DNA of 41,821 nucleotides from Lutibacter sp. (GTDB lineage Bacteria > Bacteroidota > Bacteroidia > Flavobacteriales > Flavobacteriaceae), in contig DQTL01000194.1 in assembly GCA_015662775.1 (NCBI GenBank), forward strand, positions 1 to 41,821. The letters run 5' to 3'. The translations under genes were made by a program, and so were the position numbers. The notes below the pieces were generated by a model. It was not told the DNA's origin. It did not search any database and saw nothing but the letters and a program-made list of their open reading frames with translations. Of this stretch, positions 17,392 through 25,523 are shown piece by piece (the stretch's first letter is position 1; the number at the start of each line of letters is the position of its first letter).

Positions 17392-18513
17392 TTACTTTTT
17401 ATTAACAATTGCTTCTATTTCTGAAGGTGCTAACATACCACCAAACTTGGTTGCTGTTTTTATTTTTGAACTATTTCGTTTTCCAAATAACATTTCTTTG
17501 TATTGACCTGTCATGTTTTCTTCGGCAAAAATTACTGTTTCGTAAGAATCAATAATTTCATAAATTTTAGGTGAAATAGGCAAAATTGTTTTGACTAACA
17601 AAAGGGATACTTTCTTTCCTTTTTTTCGCATATTAGTAACCGTATCTCTTGCTGCATCTGCTGAAATACCCCAAGAAACAATTAAATCTGTTGCTCCAGC
17701 TTCCGCATCTAAATCAAAGAAAGTATATTCATCTATTCGTTTTTCTAATTTTTCACGAAGACGCATGGTATTTGCCATACTCTCTGGATTTCCCTTTCTA
17801 ATTAAACCTTCATTATCGTGAGTAGAAGAGTTAAAACGTACTTCGTGTTCGTCGTTTCCTAATGGATAGAAAGTAGGCACCATATCTTTCCCTGATTTGT
17901 AAGGTAAATAAGGTGGGTCGAAAGCTTTTGGTGTTCTATCAACTTTTTCTAAAGGTTCTAATGTATTAACATCAAAACTTTTTTGAGTCATTACCATTTC
18001 CTTTGAGGTTAAGATGATTACAGGAGTTCTGAATTTCACAGCAGTTTTAACGGCTTCATTTGACAAAGTCCACGCATCATTAAAATCTGATGGTGAGAAT
18101 ATTGGCATTGGAAAACCTCCAGAAATAACACCATCTAAGAATTTAAGATCGCCTTGAGCACCTGTAGTTGCCGAACCTGTACTTGGCCCTAAACGTTGGG
18201 TAATGATAAGCACCATTGGCAGCTCCATCATATACGCCATATTAAGCGTCTCGGTCATTAAAGCTAAGCCTGGAAAAGCTGTTGCAGAAACTGGTAGTTT
18301 CCCTGCTGCTGAGTAGCCAGCCATCCATTGCAAAACAGATATTTCATCTGGTCCTGCTAAGAACTGTGGGAAACGCATTTGACCATAGGTGTAAAATTTA
18401 TTTGAAGGTGTTATAGGATAGGCTATAAACACATCTGCACCTGATTGTACAAGAGCTTCTGTAATAATCTTAGAAGCATCAATCAGTACTTTTTTTGAAG
18501 TTTTTGTTTTCAA
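17392..18513 (-). CDS. 2-oxoacid:acceptor oxidoreductase, alpha subunit
   Basis: The pyrimidine-binding alpha subunit of a KorA/PorA-type enzyme. It has IAYPITPSNKFYTYG near the N-terminus and the family block QRLGPSTGSATTGAQGD. A C-terminal domain (SWGISADAARDTV...) resembles the alpha-subunit CoA-side domain. I prefer the TTG start at 18513 (MKTKTSKKVLIDA, 373 aa), because the GTG at 18540 chosen in the track lies inside a -7 promoter box TACATTTG. It is 51 bp upstream of the beta-gamma gene, in the same operon. Confidence 0.86.
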   Translation of the reverse strand: MKTKTSKKVLIDASKIITEALVQSGADVFIAYPITPSNKFYTYGQMRFPQFLAGPDEISVLQWMAGYSAAGKLPVSATAFPGLALMTETLNMAYMMELPMVLIITQRLGPSTGSATTGAQGDLKFLDGVISGGFPMPIFSPSDFNDAWTLSNEAVKTAVKFRTPVIILTSKEMVMTQKSFDVNTLEPLEKVDRTPKAFDPPYLPYKSGKDMVPTFYPLGNDEHEVRFNSSTHDNEGLIRKGNPESMANTMRLREKLEKRIDEYTFFDLDAEAGATDLIVSWGISADAARDTVTNMRKKGKKVSLLLVKTILPISPKIYEIIDSYETVIFAEENMTGQYKEMLFGKRNSSKIKTATKFGGMLAPSEIEAIVNKK

Positions 18514-18539
18514 AAGAAATTCTTTTATAATTGAAAGCA

Positions 18540-18547
18540 CAAATGTA
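18540..18547 (-). promoter_or_regulatory. -7 box of the 2-oxoacid oxidoreductase operon
   Basis: The minus strand reads TACATTTG, a perfect TAnnTTTG match, 26 nt upstream of the preferred TTG start. It overlaps the GTG start of the longer ORF. No clear TTG is seen at -33. Confidence 0.5.
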
Positions 18548-18729
18548 AATTTTAGTTTTGAAATGAATATCTATTTTATTGTTTTTTTTTAGTTCTTTAT
18601 TTGAATCCCAATTTAATTTTTTTTGAAAATATGTCGGTAGTTGATATTATTCAAATTTATTATCTTTTTTTGAATAATTGGGTTTATGAATGAGTTAGGC
18701 AACAATTTAACCAAAAACCAAAATAAGAA

Positions 18730-18911
18730 ATGAAACACAAATTGATTTTAATCACACTATTTTTATTGAGCATTAATGGAATACCTCAAAATAATAATTT
18801 CAGTATAGATGTAAATTATCCTTTATCATTATCTGACGGAGAATTACTGCTCTAGGTGCAATTCCAGTCTTCATTTTTTTATTACGTTCCTTAATTATCT
18901 TTTTAGATTAA
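18730..18911 (+). pseudogene. gene debris: signal peptide fragment and membrane fragment
   Basis: Within the 18514-19114 gap, a plus-strand frame begins with a signal peptide (MKHKLILITLFLLSING), continues with NNFSIDVNYPLSLSDGE and stops at 18855. In another frame the sequence goes on as ITALGAIPVFIFLLRSL to a stop at 18911. This looks like pieces of one or two lost genes. No intact gene was recognised. Confidence 0.4.
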
Positions 18912-18946
18912 CCTAAAGAACATTATGAAAAATAAAGCATTATAGT

Positions 18947-19084
18947 CTATAGGTTGAAATTGCCATTTCTAACTTCCCAATAGTTAATTCTAAATTCAAA
19001 AATAAACACCAACATTCCTTCACCTACTCCTTTTATAATTTCTTTAGCACCCAAAACAACTGCTTTGTTTATATTTGCTGCCAT
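18947..19084 (-). pseudogene. short minus-strand ORF, probably debris
   Basis: A 45-codon frame, MAANINKAVVLGAKEIIKG and so on, with a plausible start but no recognised family and an unconvincing C-terminus. It may be a small gene or the truncated N-terminus of a lost one. Confidence 0.2.
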
Positions 19085-19114
19085 ATTATAAATATTATTG
19101 GCTTTGCCTTCTAA

Positions 19115-20245
19115 ATGAAATTTGAACTAAAAGGAACCGACCCAAGCACTCAAGCAAGAGCAGGTGCAATACATACCGATCATGGAATTATTGAAACGCC
19201 TATTTTTATGCCTGTGGGAACTGTAGGCACAGTAAAGGGAGTTCATCAAAGTGAACTGAAACAACAAATAAATCCTGATATCATATTGGGGAACACCTAT
19301 CATTTATATTTACGACCTGGGACAAACATCTTGCAAAAAGCAGGTGGTTTACATAAATTTATGAATTGGGACAGACCTTTATTAACAGATAGTGGTGGTT
19401 ACCAAGTCTATTCTTTAGCAGAAAGAAGAAAGATTACTGAAAATGGAGTTCGTTTTCAAAGTCATATTGATGGTTCGTACCATAATTTTACGGCAGAAAA
19501 CGTCATGGATATTCAACGTGTTATCGGAGCCGATATAATCATGGCATTTGATGAATGTCCGCCATATCCTTCTACCTATCAGTACGCAAAAAGATCTATG
19601 CATATGACACATAGATGGTTAGATAGAGCCATTGAACACCTAAAAGTGAGTCCGCCTTTGTATGGTTACGACCAAGCTTTGTTTCCTATTGTACAAGGAA
19701 GTACATATGTAGATTTACGTCAACAATCAGCAGAATACATCACAAACTCTGATGCTTTTGGAAATGCAATTGGTGGTTTATCAGTCGGCGAACCTGCAGA
19801 TGAAATGTATGCGATGACCGAAGTAGTTACCGCAATTTTACCCAAAGACAAACCTAGGTATTTAATGGGAGTTGGAACACCCATAAATATCTTAGAAAAC
19901 ATAGCTTTAGGTATTGATATGTTCGATTGTGTCATGCCAACACGTAATGCACGTAATGGTATGTTATTTACGGCTCATGGAACCATTAATATTAAAAACA
20001 AAAAATGGGAAGATGATTTCTCTGCTATTGACGAAATGGCAATTACAGCTATTGATACCCAATATTCCAAAGCCTATTTACGTCATTTATTTATGGCAAG
20101 AGAATTATTAGGAAAACAAATAGCTTCTATTCATAACTTAGGTTTTTACCTTTGGTTGGTTCGTGAAGCAAGAAAACATATCTTAGCAGGAGATTTTAGA
20201 GCATGGAAAGAAAAGATGGTTAAACAAATGGACAAACGGATTTAA
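19115..20245 (+). CDS. tgt: tRNA-guanine transglycosylase
   Basis: Exchanges guanine 34 of GUN-anticodon tRNAs for a queuosine precursor. It is 376 aa, the normal length. D92 (TDSGGYQV), D146 (AFDECPPYP) and the likely nucleophile D268 (GIDMFDCVMPTRNARNG) are present. The usual C-x-C-x2-C zinc ligands are absent: the aligned positions are A309, T311 and D314, while the fourth ligand H340 (IHN) remains. I believe Bacteroidota homologues share this loss, but did not verify it. It heads the tgt-lptG/F-DMT-accA run. Its stop codon overlaps the left inverted repeat of an inserted element. Confidence 0.95.
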   Translation: MKFELKGTDPSTQARAGAIHTDHGIIETPIFMPVGTVGTVKGVHQSELKQQINPDIILGNTYHLYLRPGTNILQKAGGLHKFMNWDRPLLTDSGGYQVYSLAERRKITENGVRFQSHIDGSYHNFTAENVMDIQRVIGADIIMAFDECPPYPSTYQYAKRSMHMTHRWLDRAIEHLKVSPPLYGYDQALFPIVQGSTYVDLRQQSAEYITNSDAFGNAIGGLSVGEPADEMYAMTEVVTAILPKDKPRYLMGVGTPINILENIALGIDMFDCVMPTRNARNGMLFTAHGTINIKNKKWEDDFSAIDEMAITAIDTQYSKAYLRHLFMARELLGKQIASIHNLGFYLWLVREARKHILAGDFRAWKEKMVKQMDKRI

Positions 20246-20272
20246 GATTTACGATTTATTCGATTTACGATT
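20245..20272 (+). repeat. left arm of the 28-bp inverted repeat
   Basis: The arm has two direct copies of GATTTACGATT separated by TATTC. It is a perfect inverted match to 20695-20722. Its first base is the last base of the tgt stop codon. Confidence 0.9.
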
Positions 20273-20304
20273 TAGTTGACTAAGAATCAAACATTGTTAA
20301 ATAA

Positions 20305-20657
20305 ATGGAAAAAGCATTAAAAAACAGAACAAAACATCTTGCAATAGATGTATGGAACAAATGTCAAAAAATCGATAATAAGTTGTATGATTATAAACGA
20401 CAACTCATTAGATGTTCAAGTTCAGTATGAGCAAATTATAGAGCAGCTTGCAGAGCAAAATCAGATAGAGATTTTTTAAAAAAATTAAAAATCGTTGAAG
20501 AAGAATTAGATGAAGCCATGTATTTTATTGAATTATTACAAGAAATAGATAGCTCACAAAAGAAATTATGGAAAACACCTATAAAGAAAGTAATGAATTG
20601 GTTTCTATTATGGTTGCTTCTATAAAGACAATTCGAAATAAAATAAATAAGAAATAA
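20305..20657 (+). pseudogene. four-helix-bundle protein (S23/IVS-type), degenerate
   Basis: The reading frame starts MEKALKNRTKHLAIDVWNKC and continues to the family hallmark RCSSSV, then TGA (20428-20430) where homologues have Gly, followed by ANYRAACRAKSDRDFLKKL and EEELDEAMYFIELL. Near 20560 the frame shifts, and the tail KESNELVSIMVASIKTIR ends at 20655-20657. The total length matches the roughly 115-aa family, which is related to proteins encoded in 23S rRNA intervening sequences and to Avd of diversity-generating retroelements. One nonsense change plus one frameshift make it inactive. It sits inside a perfect 28-bp inverted repeat. Confidence 0.85.
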
Positions 20658-20694
20658 AATCTTTTAAATAATCTTTATAATCAAATAGTAGATG

Positions 20695-20722
20695 AATCGT
20701 AAATCGAATAAATCGTAAATCT
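20695..20722 (-). repeat. right arm of the 28-bp inverted repeat
   Basis: Perfect reverse complement of 20245-20272. It ends 10 nt before the preferred start codon of the LptF/G permease gene, so it may affect that gene's expression. Confidence 0.9.
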
Positions 20723-20732
20723 AAAAATGCTC

Positions 20733-21821
20733 ATGCGTATAATAGATGCTTACATAGTAAAACGTTTTTTAAAGACACTAGCCTTGGTGATTAGTATTAT
20801 ATTGCCTATTGGTGTTGCTATTGACATATCTGAGCGTATAGACAAATTTATTCATCACAACGAACTTACTTTATTAATAATTTTACGCGATTATTACCAG
20901 CATTTTATGATTTCTTATGGTAATATGTTTTTACCTTTGGCTTTGTTTATTGCGGTAATTTTATTTACTTCAAAATTGGCAAGTAACACAGAAATAATTG
21001 CCATACATTCTGCTCAAATTTCTTTTAATCGATTACTATATCCTTTTTTTATGGCTGCTAGTATTGTTGCGGTGTTTTCATTTTTCATGAATCATTATGT
21101 GGTACCGAATAGCAATGCAAAATTCACCTCTTTTGACAGAAAGTATTTAAGCACAAAAAAAGAGACCAACACCATCAACAATATTAGTTTACAGTTAGGT
21201 GAAGGTAATTATATCTTTATCAAGAGTTTTTGGATGAATAGAAATAAAGGTTCTAACTTTATGTATGAACATTATAAAGGAACTAAACTAAAATATCGTC
21301 TAAAAGCAACTAACATTAAGTGGATACCGGAAGACAGCATTTACAGATTAAATAATTTTTCGAAGCGTTACTTACAAGAAGGGCAAAGTGACCAAATAGT
21401 ATCGGGAAAAACTTTAGACACTCTTTTTAATTTCTACCCAAAAGATTTGTATTACATAGATTACCTCGCTAAAGAAATGCCTAGCCCTGAGCTAAACAAC
21501 TATATAAAACTATCTGAAGCAAGAGGTGTGAAAAATTTGAATCCTTATAAAGTTGAACTTCAAAAACGCACTAGCTTACCTTTTTCATCGTTTATTTTAA
21601 CCATGATTGCAGTGGCTTTAGCTTCTAGAAAAAGAAGAGGAGGCATCGGTGTTAATCTAGCTATAGGCATAGGCTTAGCCTTTCTATATATCTTTTTCAT
21701 GAAAATAACGGAGGTTTTAGGGGCTGTTGCTGGAACAAATTCGTTACTTTTAGTTTGGATACCCAATCTAATTTTTGGTATCTTGGCTTTTTATTTATAC
21801 TGGAAAGCTTCCAAACAGTAG
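20733..21821 (+). CDS. LptF/LptG family permease
   Basis: An inner-membrane subunit of the lipopolysaccharide export complex LptB2FGC. The YjgP/YjgQ family layout is visible: membrane segments near residues 13-33, 55-80 and 98-118, a periplasmic beta-jellyroll-like middle (about 125-265), and three C-terminal helices (SSFILTMIAVALAS and on). It is 362 aa from the second ATG, which begins MRIIDAYIVKRF like family members; the first ATG at 20727 adds only two residues. It follows tgt, separated by the inverted-repeat element. Whether it is LptF or LptG cannot be told. Confidence 0.88.
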   Translation: MRIIDAYIVKRFLKTLALVISIILPIGVAIDISERIDKFIHHNELTLLIILRDYYQHFMISYGNMFLPLALFIAVILFTSKLASNTEIIAIHSAQISFNRLLYPFFMAASIVAVFSFFMNHYVVPNSNAKFTSFDRKYLSTKKETNTINNISLQLGEGNYIFIKSFWMNRNKGSNFMYEHYKGTKLKYRLKATNIKWIPEDSIYRLNNFSKRYLQEGQSDQIVSGKTLDTLFNFYPKDLYYIDYLAKEMPSPELNNYIKLSEARGVKNLNPYKVELQKRTSLPFSSFILTMIAVALASRKRRGGIGVNLAIGIGLAFLYIFFMKITEVLGAVAGTNSLLLVWIPNLIFGILAFYLYWKASKQ

Positions 21822-21872
21822 TTGATTAGCTAATTTTAATTAGACTTTTATTCGAATTAACAAAAACAATCA

Positions 21873-22757
21873 GTGAAATCCAACTCAAACACACAAGCCT
21901 ATATAAAACTCCATTTTATTATTTTCATATGGGGTTTTACTGCTGTTTTAGGTGCATTGATTTCATTAAAAGCAATTCCTTTGGTTTGGTATCGTATCGG
22001 TTTGTCCTTACCTTTTCTGTTAGTTTTTATCCTTTATAAAAAACAAAACTTACGGATTAGTAAAAAATCATTGTTTAATTACGCACTAGGAGGCTTAATT
22101 ATTGCCCTTCATTGGGTCGCATTTTTCAAAGCTATTAAAATTGCCAATGTTTCGGTTGCTCTGGTCACAATGAGTACAGGTGCTTTTTTTACTTCTTTAA
22201 TTGAACCTTTCTTTTTTAGAAGAAAAATATTAGTTTTAGAAGTCTTTTTTGGATTGCTGATTATTGTAGGTCTTTATATGATCTTTAGAGTAGAAAATGT
22301 CAACTTTTATGGGGTACTATGGGCTTTACTAGCCTCTTTTTTGTCAGCTGTTTTCTCTGTAATGAATGGCTTGTTTATAAAAAGAAAAACGGGTGCTGAA
22401 TTGTCATTCTATCAACTCTCTTTTGGTTTTCTTGCGATTACAATTTACTTATTTTTTAACGGAGATCTTACTATTGAATTCTTTCAACTAGATAGTGTAG
22501 ATTGGGGATACTTACTTTTGCTATCAAGTATATGTACCGCTTATGCATTTGCGGCTTCCATTGATGTGATGAAATATTTGAGTCCCTATACGGTTATGTT
22601 GAGTATTAATTTAGAACCTGTTTATGGCATCCTATTAGCCTTGCTAATTTTTGGAGAAAAAGAGCTGATGAGTCCTTATTTTTACATGGGTGTCTTCCTC
22701 ATTTTAGGAATTGTTATTATAAATGGCATACTTAAAACAAAAAAAAAGAGGCTATGA
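21873..22757 (+). CDS. DMT/EamA family transporter
   Basis: A membrane protein of 294 aa with about ten hydrophobic helices in two EamA-like repeats (the first begins FIIFIWGFTAVLGALIS, the second around YGVLWALLASF). It probably exports or imports small metabolites; the substrate is unknown. The start is GTG at 21873, since no ATG is available in a sensible place. It lies 51 bp after the LptF/G gene and 54 bp before accA on the same strand. Confidence 0.85.
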   Translation: MKSNSNTQAYIKLHFIIFIWGFTAVLGALISLKAIPLVWYRIGLSLPFLLVFILYKKQNLRISKKSLFNYALGGLIIALHWVAFFKAIKIANVSVALVTMSTGAFFTSLIEPFFFRRKILVLEVFFGLLIIVGLYMIFRVENVNFYGVLWALLASFLSAVFSVMNGLFIKRKTGAELSFYQLSFGFLAITIYLFFNGDLTIEFFQLDSVDWGYLLLLSSICTAYAFAASIDVMKYLSPYTVMLSINLEPVYGILLALLIFGEKELMSPYFYMGVFLILGIVIINGILKTKKKRL

Positions 22758-22769
22758 ACCCAATTTTGT

Positions 22770-22777
22770 TAACTTTG
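22770..22777 (+). promoter_or_regulatory. -7 box of accA
   Basis: TAACTTTG fits TAnnTTTG, 34 nt upstream of the accA ATG. It suggests accA has its own promoter in addition to any read-through. No TTG was found at -33. Confidence 0.45.
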
Positions 22778-22811
22778 CTTTTCCAATTATAACCTAATTA
22801 ACTATTTATTT

Positions 22812-23762
22812 ATGGAATATTTAGATTTCGAACTACCCATAAAAGAGCTTGAAGAACAATTAGATAAATGCCTTGCAATAGGTGAAGATAGTGGTATTGA
22901 TATTTCTGATTCATGTAAAAAATTAGAAATAAAATTAGAAGATACCCGCAAAGAAATATTTAAAAACCTAAATGCTTGGCAAAAAGTACAAATGGCTAGG
23001 CATCCTTCAAGACCTTATACCTTAGATTATATCAATAACATCACTCAAGGAACATTTATGGAGTTACACGGTGACCGTAATGTTCGTGATGACAAGGCAA
23101 TGATTGGTGGATTAGGGAAAATTGGTGATCAAACCTTTATGTTTATAGGTCAACAAAAAGGATACAACACAAAAACACGTCAATATCGTAATTTTGGAAT
23201 GGCAAATCCCGAAGGGTACAGAAAAGCATTACGTTTAATGAAAATGGCCGAGAAATTTAACATCCCTGTCGTTACTTTATTAGACACACCTGGTGCTTAC
23301 CCTGGTCTAGAAGCAGAGGAACGCGGACAAGGAGAAGCTATTGCACGTAATATTTTTGAAATGATTCGTTTAAAAGTACCAATTATTACTATAGTAATTG
23401 GTGAAGGAGCCTCTGGAGGTGCTTTAGGCATAGGCGTAGGTGATCGCGTTTTTATGATGGAATATACTTGGTATTCTGTAATCTCTCCTGAGTCATGTTC
23501 CTCAATTTTATGGCGTAGCTGGGAACATAAAGAAGAAGCTGCTGAAGCTTTAAAATTAACTGCTCCTGATGCTTTAAAACTAAAAATTATTGATGGTATA
23601 ATAGAAGAACCTTTAGGTGGAGCTCACACCAATAGAGCAAAAGCTTATGATGAGGTTAAAAAAACAATCGTTAAAACTTATAAGACTTTAAAAAGATTAA
23701 AATCTGACACTTTAGTAGAAAGACGCATGAAGAAATATACTTCTATGGGTGTGTATAGTTAA
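22812..23762 (+). CDS. accA: acetyl-CoA carboxylase carboxyltransferase subunit alpha
   Basis: One half of the carboxyltransferase that makes malonyl-CoA, the first committed step of fatty-acid synthesis. It is 316 aa, the usual length. It has an N-terminal helical region with [13 protein letters not shown], then the crotonase-like core with [38 protein letters not shown] and [11 protein letters not shown]. The AccD subunit is not in the window. Confidence 0.96.
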   Translation: MEYLDFELPIKELEEQLDKCLAIGEDSGIDISDSCKKLEIKLEDTRKEIFKNLNAWQKVQMARHPSRPYTLDYINNITQGTFMELHGDRNVRDDKAMIGGLGKIGDQTFMFIGQQKGYNTKTRQYRNFGMANPEGYRKALRLMKMAEKFNIPVVTLLDTPGAYPGLEAEERGQGEAIARNIFEMIRLKVPIITIVIGEGASGGALGIGVGDRVFMMEYTWYSVISPESCSSILWRSWEHKEEAAEALKLTAPDALKLKIIDGIIEEPLGGAHTNRAKAYDEVKKTIVKTYKTLKRLKSDTLVERRMKKYTSMGVYS

Positions 23763-23786
23763 TAAATCAAACTAAAATAAAGTTGT

Positions 23787-24248
23787 ATGAGTAGGTTATT
23801 TTGGATTTTTAGTCTTACATCTGTATTTTTAATTTCTTGTACCGTAAATGAAACTCCTGAATTTATTAAAGTTTCTAATGTTGGCATTGAGAATTATTCT
23901 ACTGAAACTATTACTGTAACTAGCGATTTGGTTTTTCAAAATCCTAACAGTATTGGAGGTGTTTTACAAGCAAATGAAGTAAAGGTTTGGGTCAATACTA
24001 TTGACTTGGGAAATGTAAACTCTGATGATTTTCAAGTTCCTTCTAAAAAAGAATTTACTGTTCCCATTTTATTTGAAATTCCTTACAATCGTATTTTTAA
24101 AGATAAAGAGAATATCGTACTCAATGTGTTAACTGCTTTACAAACAAAGACTATTGAAGTTTCTTATAAAGGAAATGTCACTTATAAATTAGGTGCTTTT
24201 ACTTATGATTACCCTATGGATTACACGGAAATTATTGATTTAAAATAA
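23787..24248 (+). CDS. LEA14-like (LEA type 2) lipoprotein
   Basis: A protein of 153 aa with a lipoprotein signal (LISC, Cys18). The rest is a single beta-sandwich with the pattern SDLVFQNPNSIGGVL and VKVWVNTIDLG, typical of the LEA type 2/WHy domain. The cellular role is unknown. It lies 24 bp after accA on the same strand and converges on aroC. Confidence 0.7.
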   Translation: MSRLFWIFSLTSVFLISCTVNETPEFIKVSNVGIENYSTETITVTSDLVFQNPNSIGGVLQANEVKVWVNTIDLGNVNSDDFQVPSKKEFTVPILFEIPYNRIFKDKENIVLNVLTALQTKTIEVSYKGNVTYKLGAFTYDYPMDYTEIIDLK

Positions 24249-24273
24249 TACATTAAAAGAGTTAAACCTTTTC

Positions 24274-25326
24274 TTATAATTTCATCAACCAAAAATCAGC
24301 CAAAACCAAAGCGGTCATCGCTTCAACAATAGGTACAGCACGAGGGACAACACAGGCATCATGTCGTCCTTTTCCTTTTACTATTACTTTATTTCCATCT
24401 TTATCAATGCTTTCTTGATCTCGCATCAAAGTGGCAACAGGTTTAAAACCTACTCTAAAATAAATAGCCATTCCGTTGCTGATACCTCCTTGAATTCCAC
24501 CAGAAAGATTTGATTGGGTTGTTCCATCCGTATTAAACAAATCATTATGTTCACTTCCTTTCATGGCAGCAGCACAAAAACCAGTTCCGTACTCAAAACC
24601 TTTGACTGCATTAATTGAAAACATAGCTTTTGCTAATTGGGCTTGTAATTTATTAAAAATGGGTTCACCTAAACCTATAGGTACATTTTCTACAACACAA
24701 GTAATTTTTCCACCTATAGTATCACCTTCTTTTTTAACTTTCAGAATTAAATCAGCCATTTTTTTAGCTGTTTTATCATCAGGACATCTTACCGCATTAG
24801 TTTCAGTTAAGCTAAAGTCAGTTTCTTGAAAGGGTTTGTCAATAGTAATATCTCCAACAGTTGAAGTAAAGGCATTAATCTTTATGTCTTTGATTATTTG
24901 TTTGGCTATGGCACCTGCGACTACCCAATTGGCTGTTTCTCTTGCCGAACTTCTACCGCCGCCACGATAATCTCTATGCCCATATTTTTTATCATAAGTG
25001 AAATCGGCATGTGAAGGTCGGTAAACATCTTTTAAATGTTCGTAATCATTTGACTTCTGATTGGTGTTATTAATAATAAAACCAATAGAAGCACCTGTTG
25101 TTTTCCCTTCAAAAATACCCGATAAAAACTGTACTTTATCGGCCTCTTTTCTTTGGGTAACCAGCTTTGATTGTCCGGGTTTACGTCGATCTAGTTCGTA
25201 TTGTATTGCATCGAAGTCTAGCGCTATCCCAGCAGGACAGCCATCTAAAATCCCACCAATTGCAACACCATGTGATTCGCCAAAAGTGGTCAATGTTAAT
25301 CTATTTCCAAATGTGTTATGTCCCAT
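24274..25326 (-). CDS. aroC: chorismate synthase
   Basis: Converts EPSP to chorismate, the last step of the shikimate pathway, using reduced FMN. It is 350 aa. Signatures are GESHG near residue 16, the block [23 protein letters not shown] broken by family-conserved residues, GRSSARETA, and a C-terminal [18 protein letters not shown]. The ATG at 25326 is only 5 nt from a TATCTTTG -7 box, so the mRNA is predicted to be nearly leaderless. Confidence 0.96.
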   Translation of the reverse strand: MGHNTFGNRLTLTTFGESHGVAIGGILDGCPAGIALDFDAIQYELDRRKPGQSKLVTQRKEADKVQFLSGIFEGKTTGASIGFIINNTNQKSNDYEHLKDVYRPSHADFTYDKKYGHRDYRGGGRSSARETANWVVAGAIAKQIIKDIKINAFTSTVGDITIDKPFQETDFSLTETNAVRCPDDKTAKKMADLILKVKKEGDTIGGKITCVVENVPIGLGEPIFNKLQAQLAKAMFSINAVKGFEYGTGFCAAAMKGSEHNDLFNTDGTTQSNLSGGIQGGISNGMAIYFRVGFKPVATLMRDQESIDKDGNKVIVKGKGRHDACVVPRAVPIVEAMTALVLADFWLMKL

Positions 25327-25331
25327 GTGGA

Positions 25332-25339
25332 CAAAGATA
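25332..25339 (-). promoter_or_regulatory. -7 box of aroC, near-leaderless
   Basis: The minus strand reads TATCTTTG, ending 5 nt before the aroC ATG. The arrangement is the same as at the SDR gene. Confidence 0.5.
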
Positions 25340-25347
25340 TGAAAATG

Positions 25348-25490
25348 TCATTTAGTAGAGATGAGATTAATCACGTCTCAAGACCCGTTGCAATATTATA
25401 AACCTGAGTTTACTGCGGGTTAAATTTTTATCGAGCGTCGTACTTCTTTGTGAAAAGAGCTTTTGCAACGGTCTTGTCTCTACTAAATGA
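25348..25490. mobile_element. MITE-like element, 143 bp
   Basis: The ends are inverted repeats: TCATTTAGTAGAGA and then CAAGACC-GTTGCAA appear on the left and, reversed, on the right. The left arm carries 17 extra bases that create a near-palindrome (GAGATGAGATTAATCACG and on). The 69-bp middle has no gene. It lies between the divergent aroC and Tet(M)-like genes. No target-site duplication is evident. Confidence 0.6.
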
Positions 25491-25504
25491 AAATTGTATT
25501 TTTG
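25474..25504 (+). promoter_or_regulatory. promoter of the Tet(M)-like gene
   Basis: TTG at 25474-25476 is followed after 20 nt by TATTTTTG at 25497-25504, a good TTG/TAnnTTTG pair. The -33 triplet lies in the right arm of the MITE-like element. Confidence 0.55.
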
Positions 25505-25523
25505 AAAACCAAAATCAATCACT

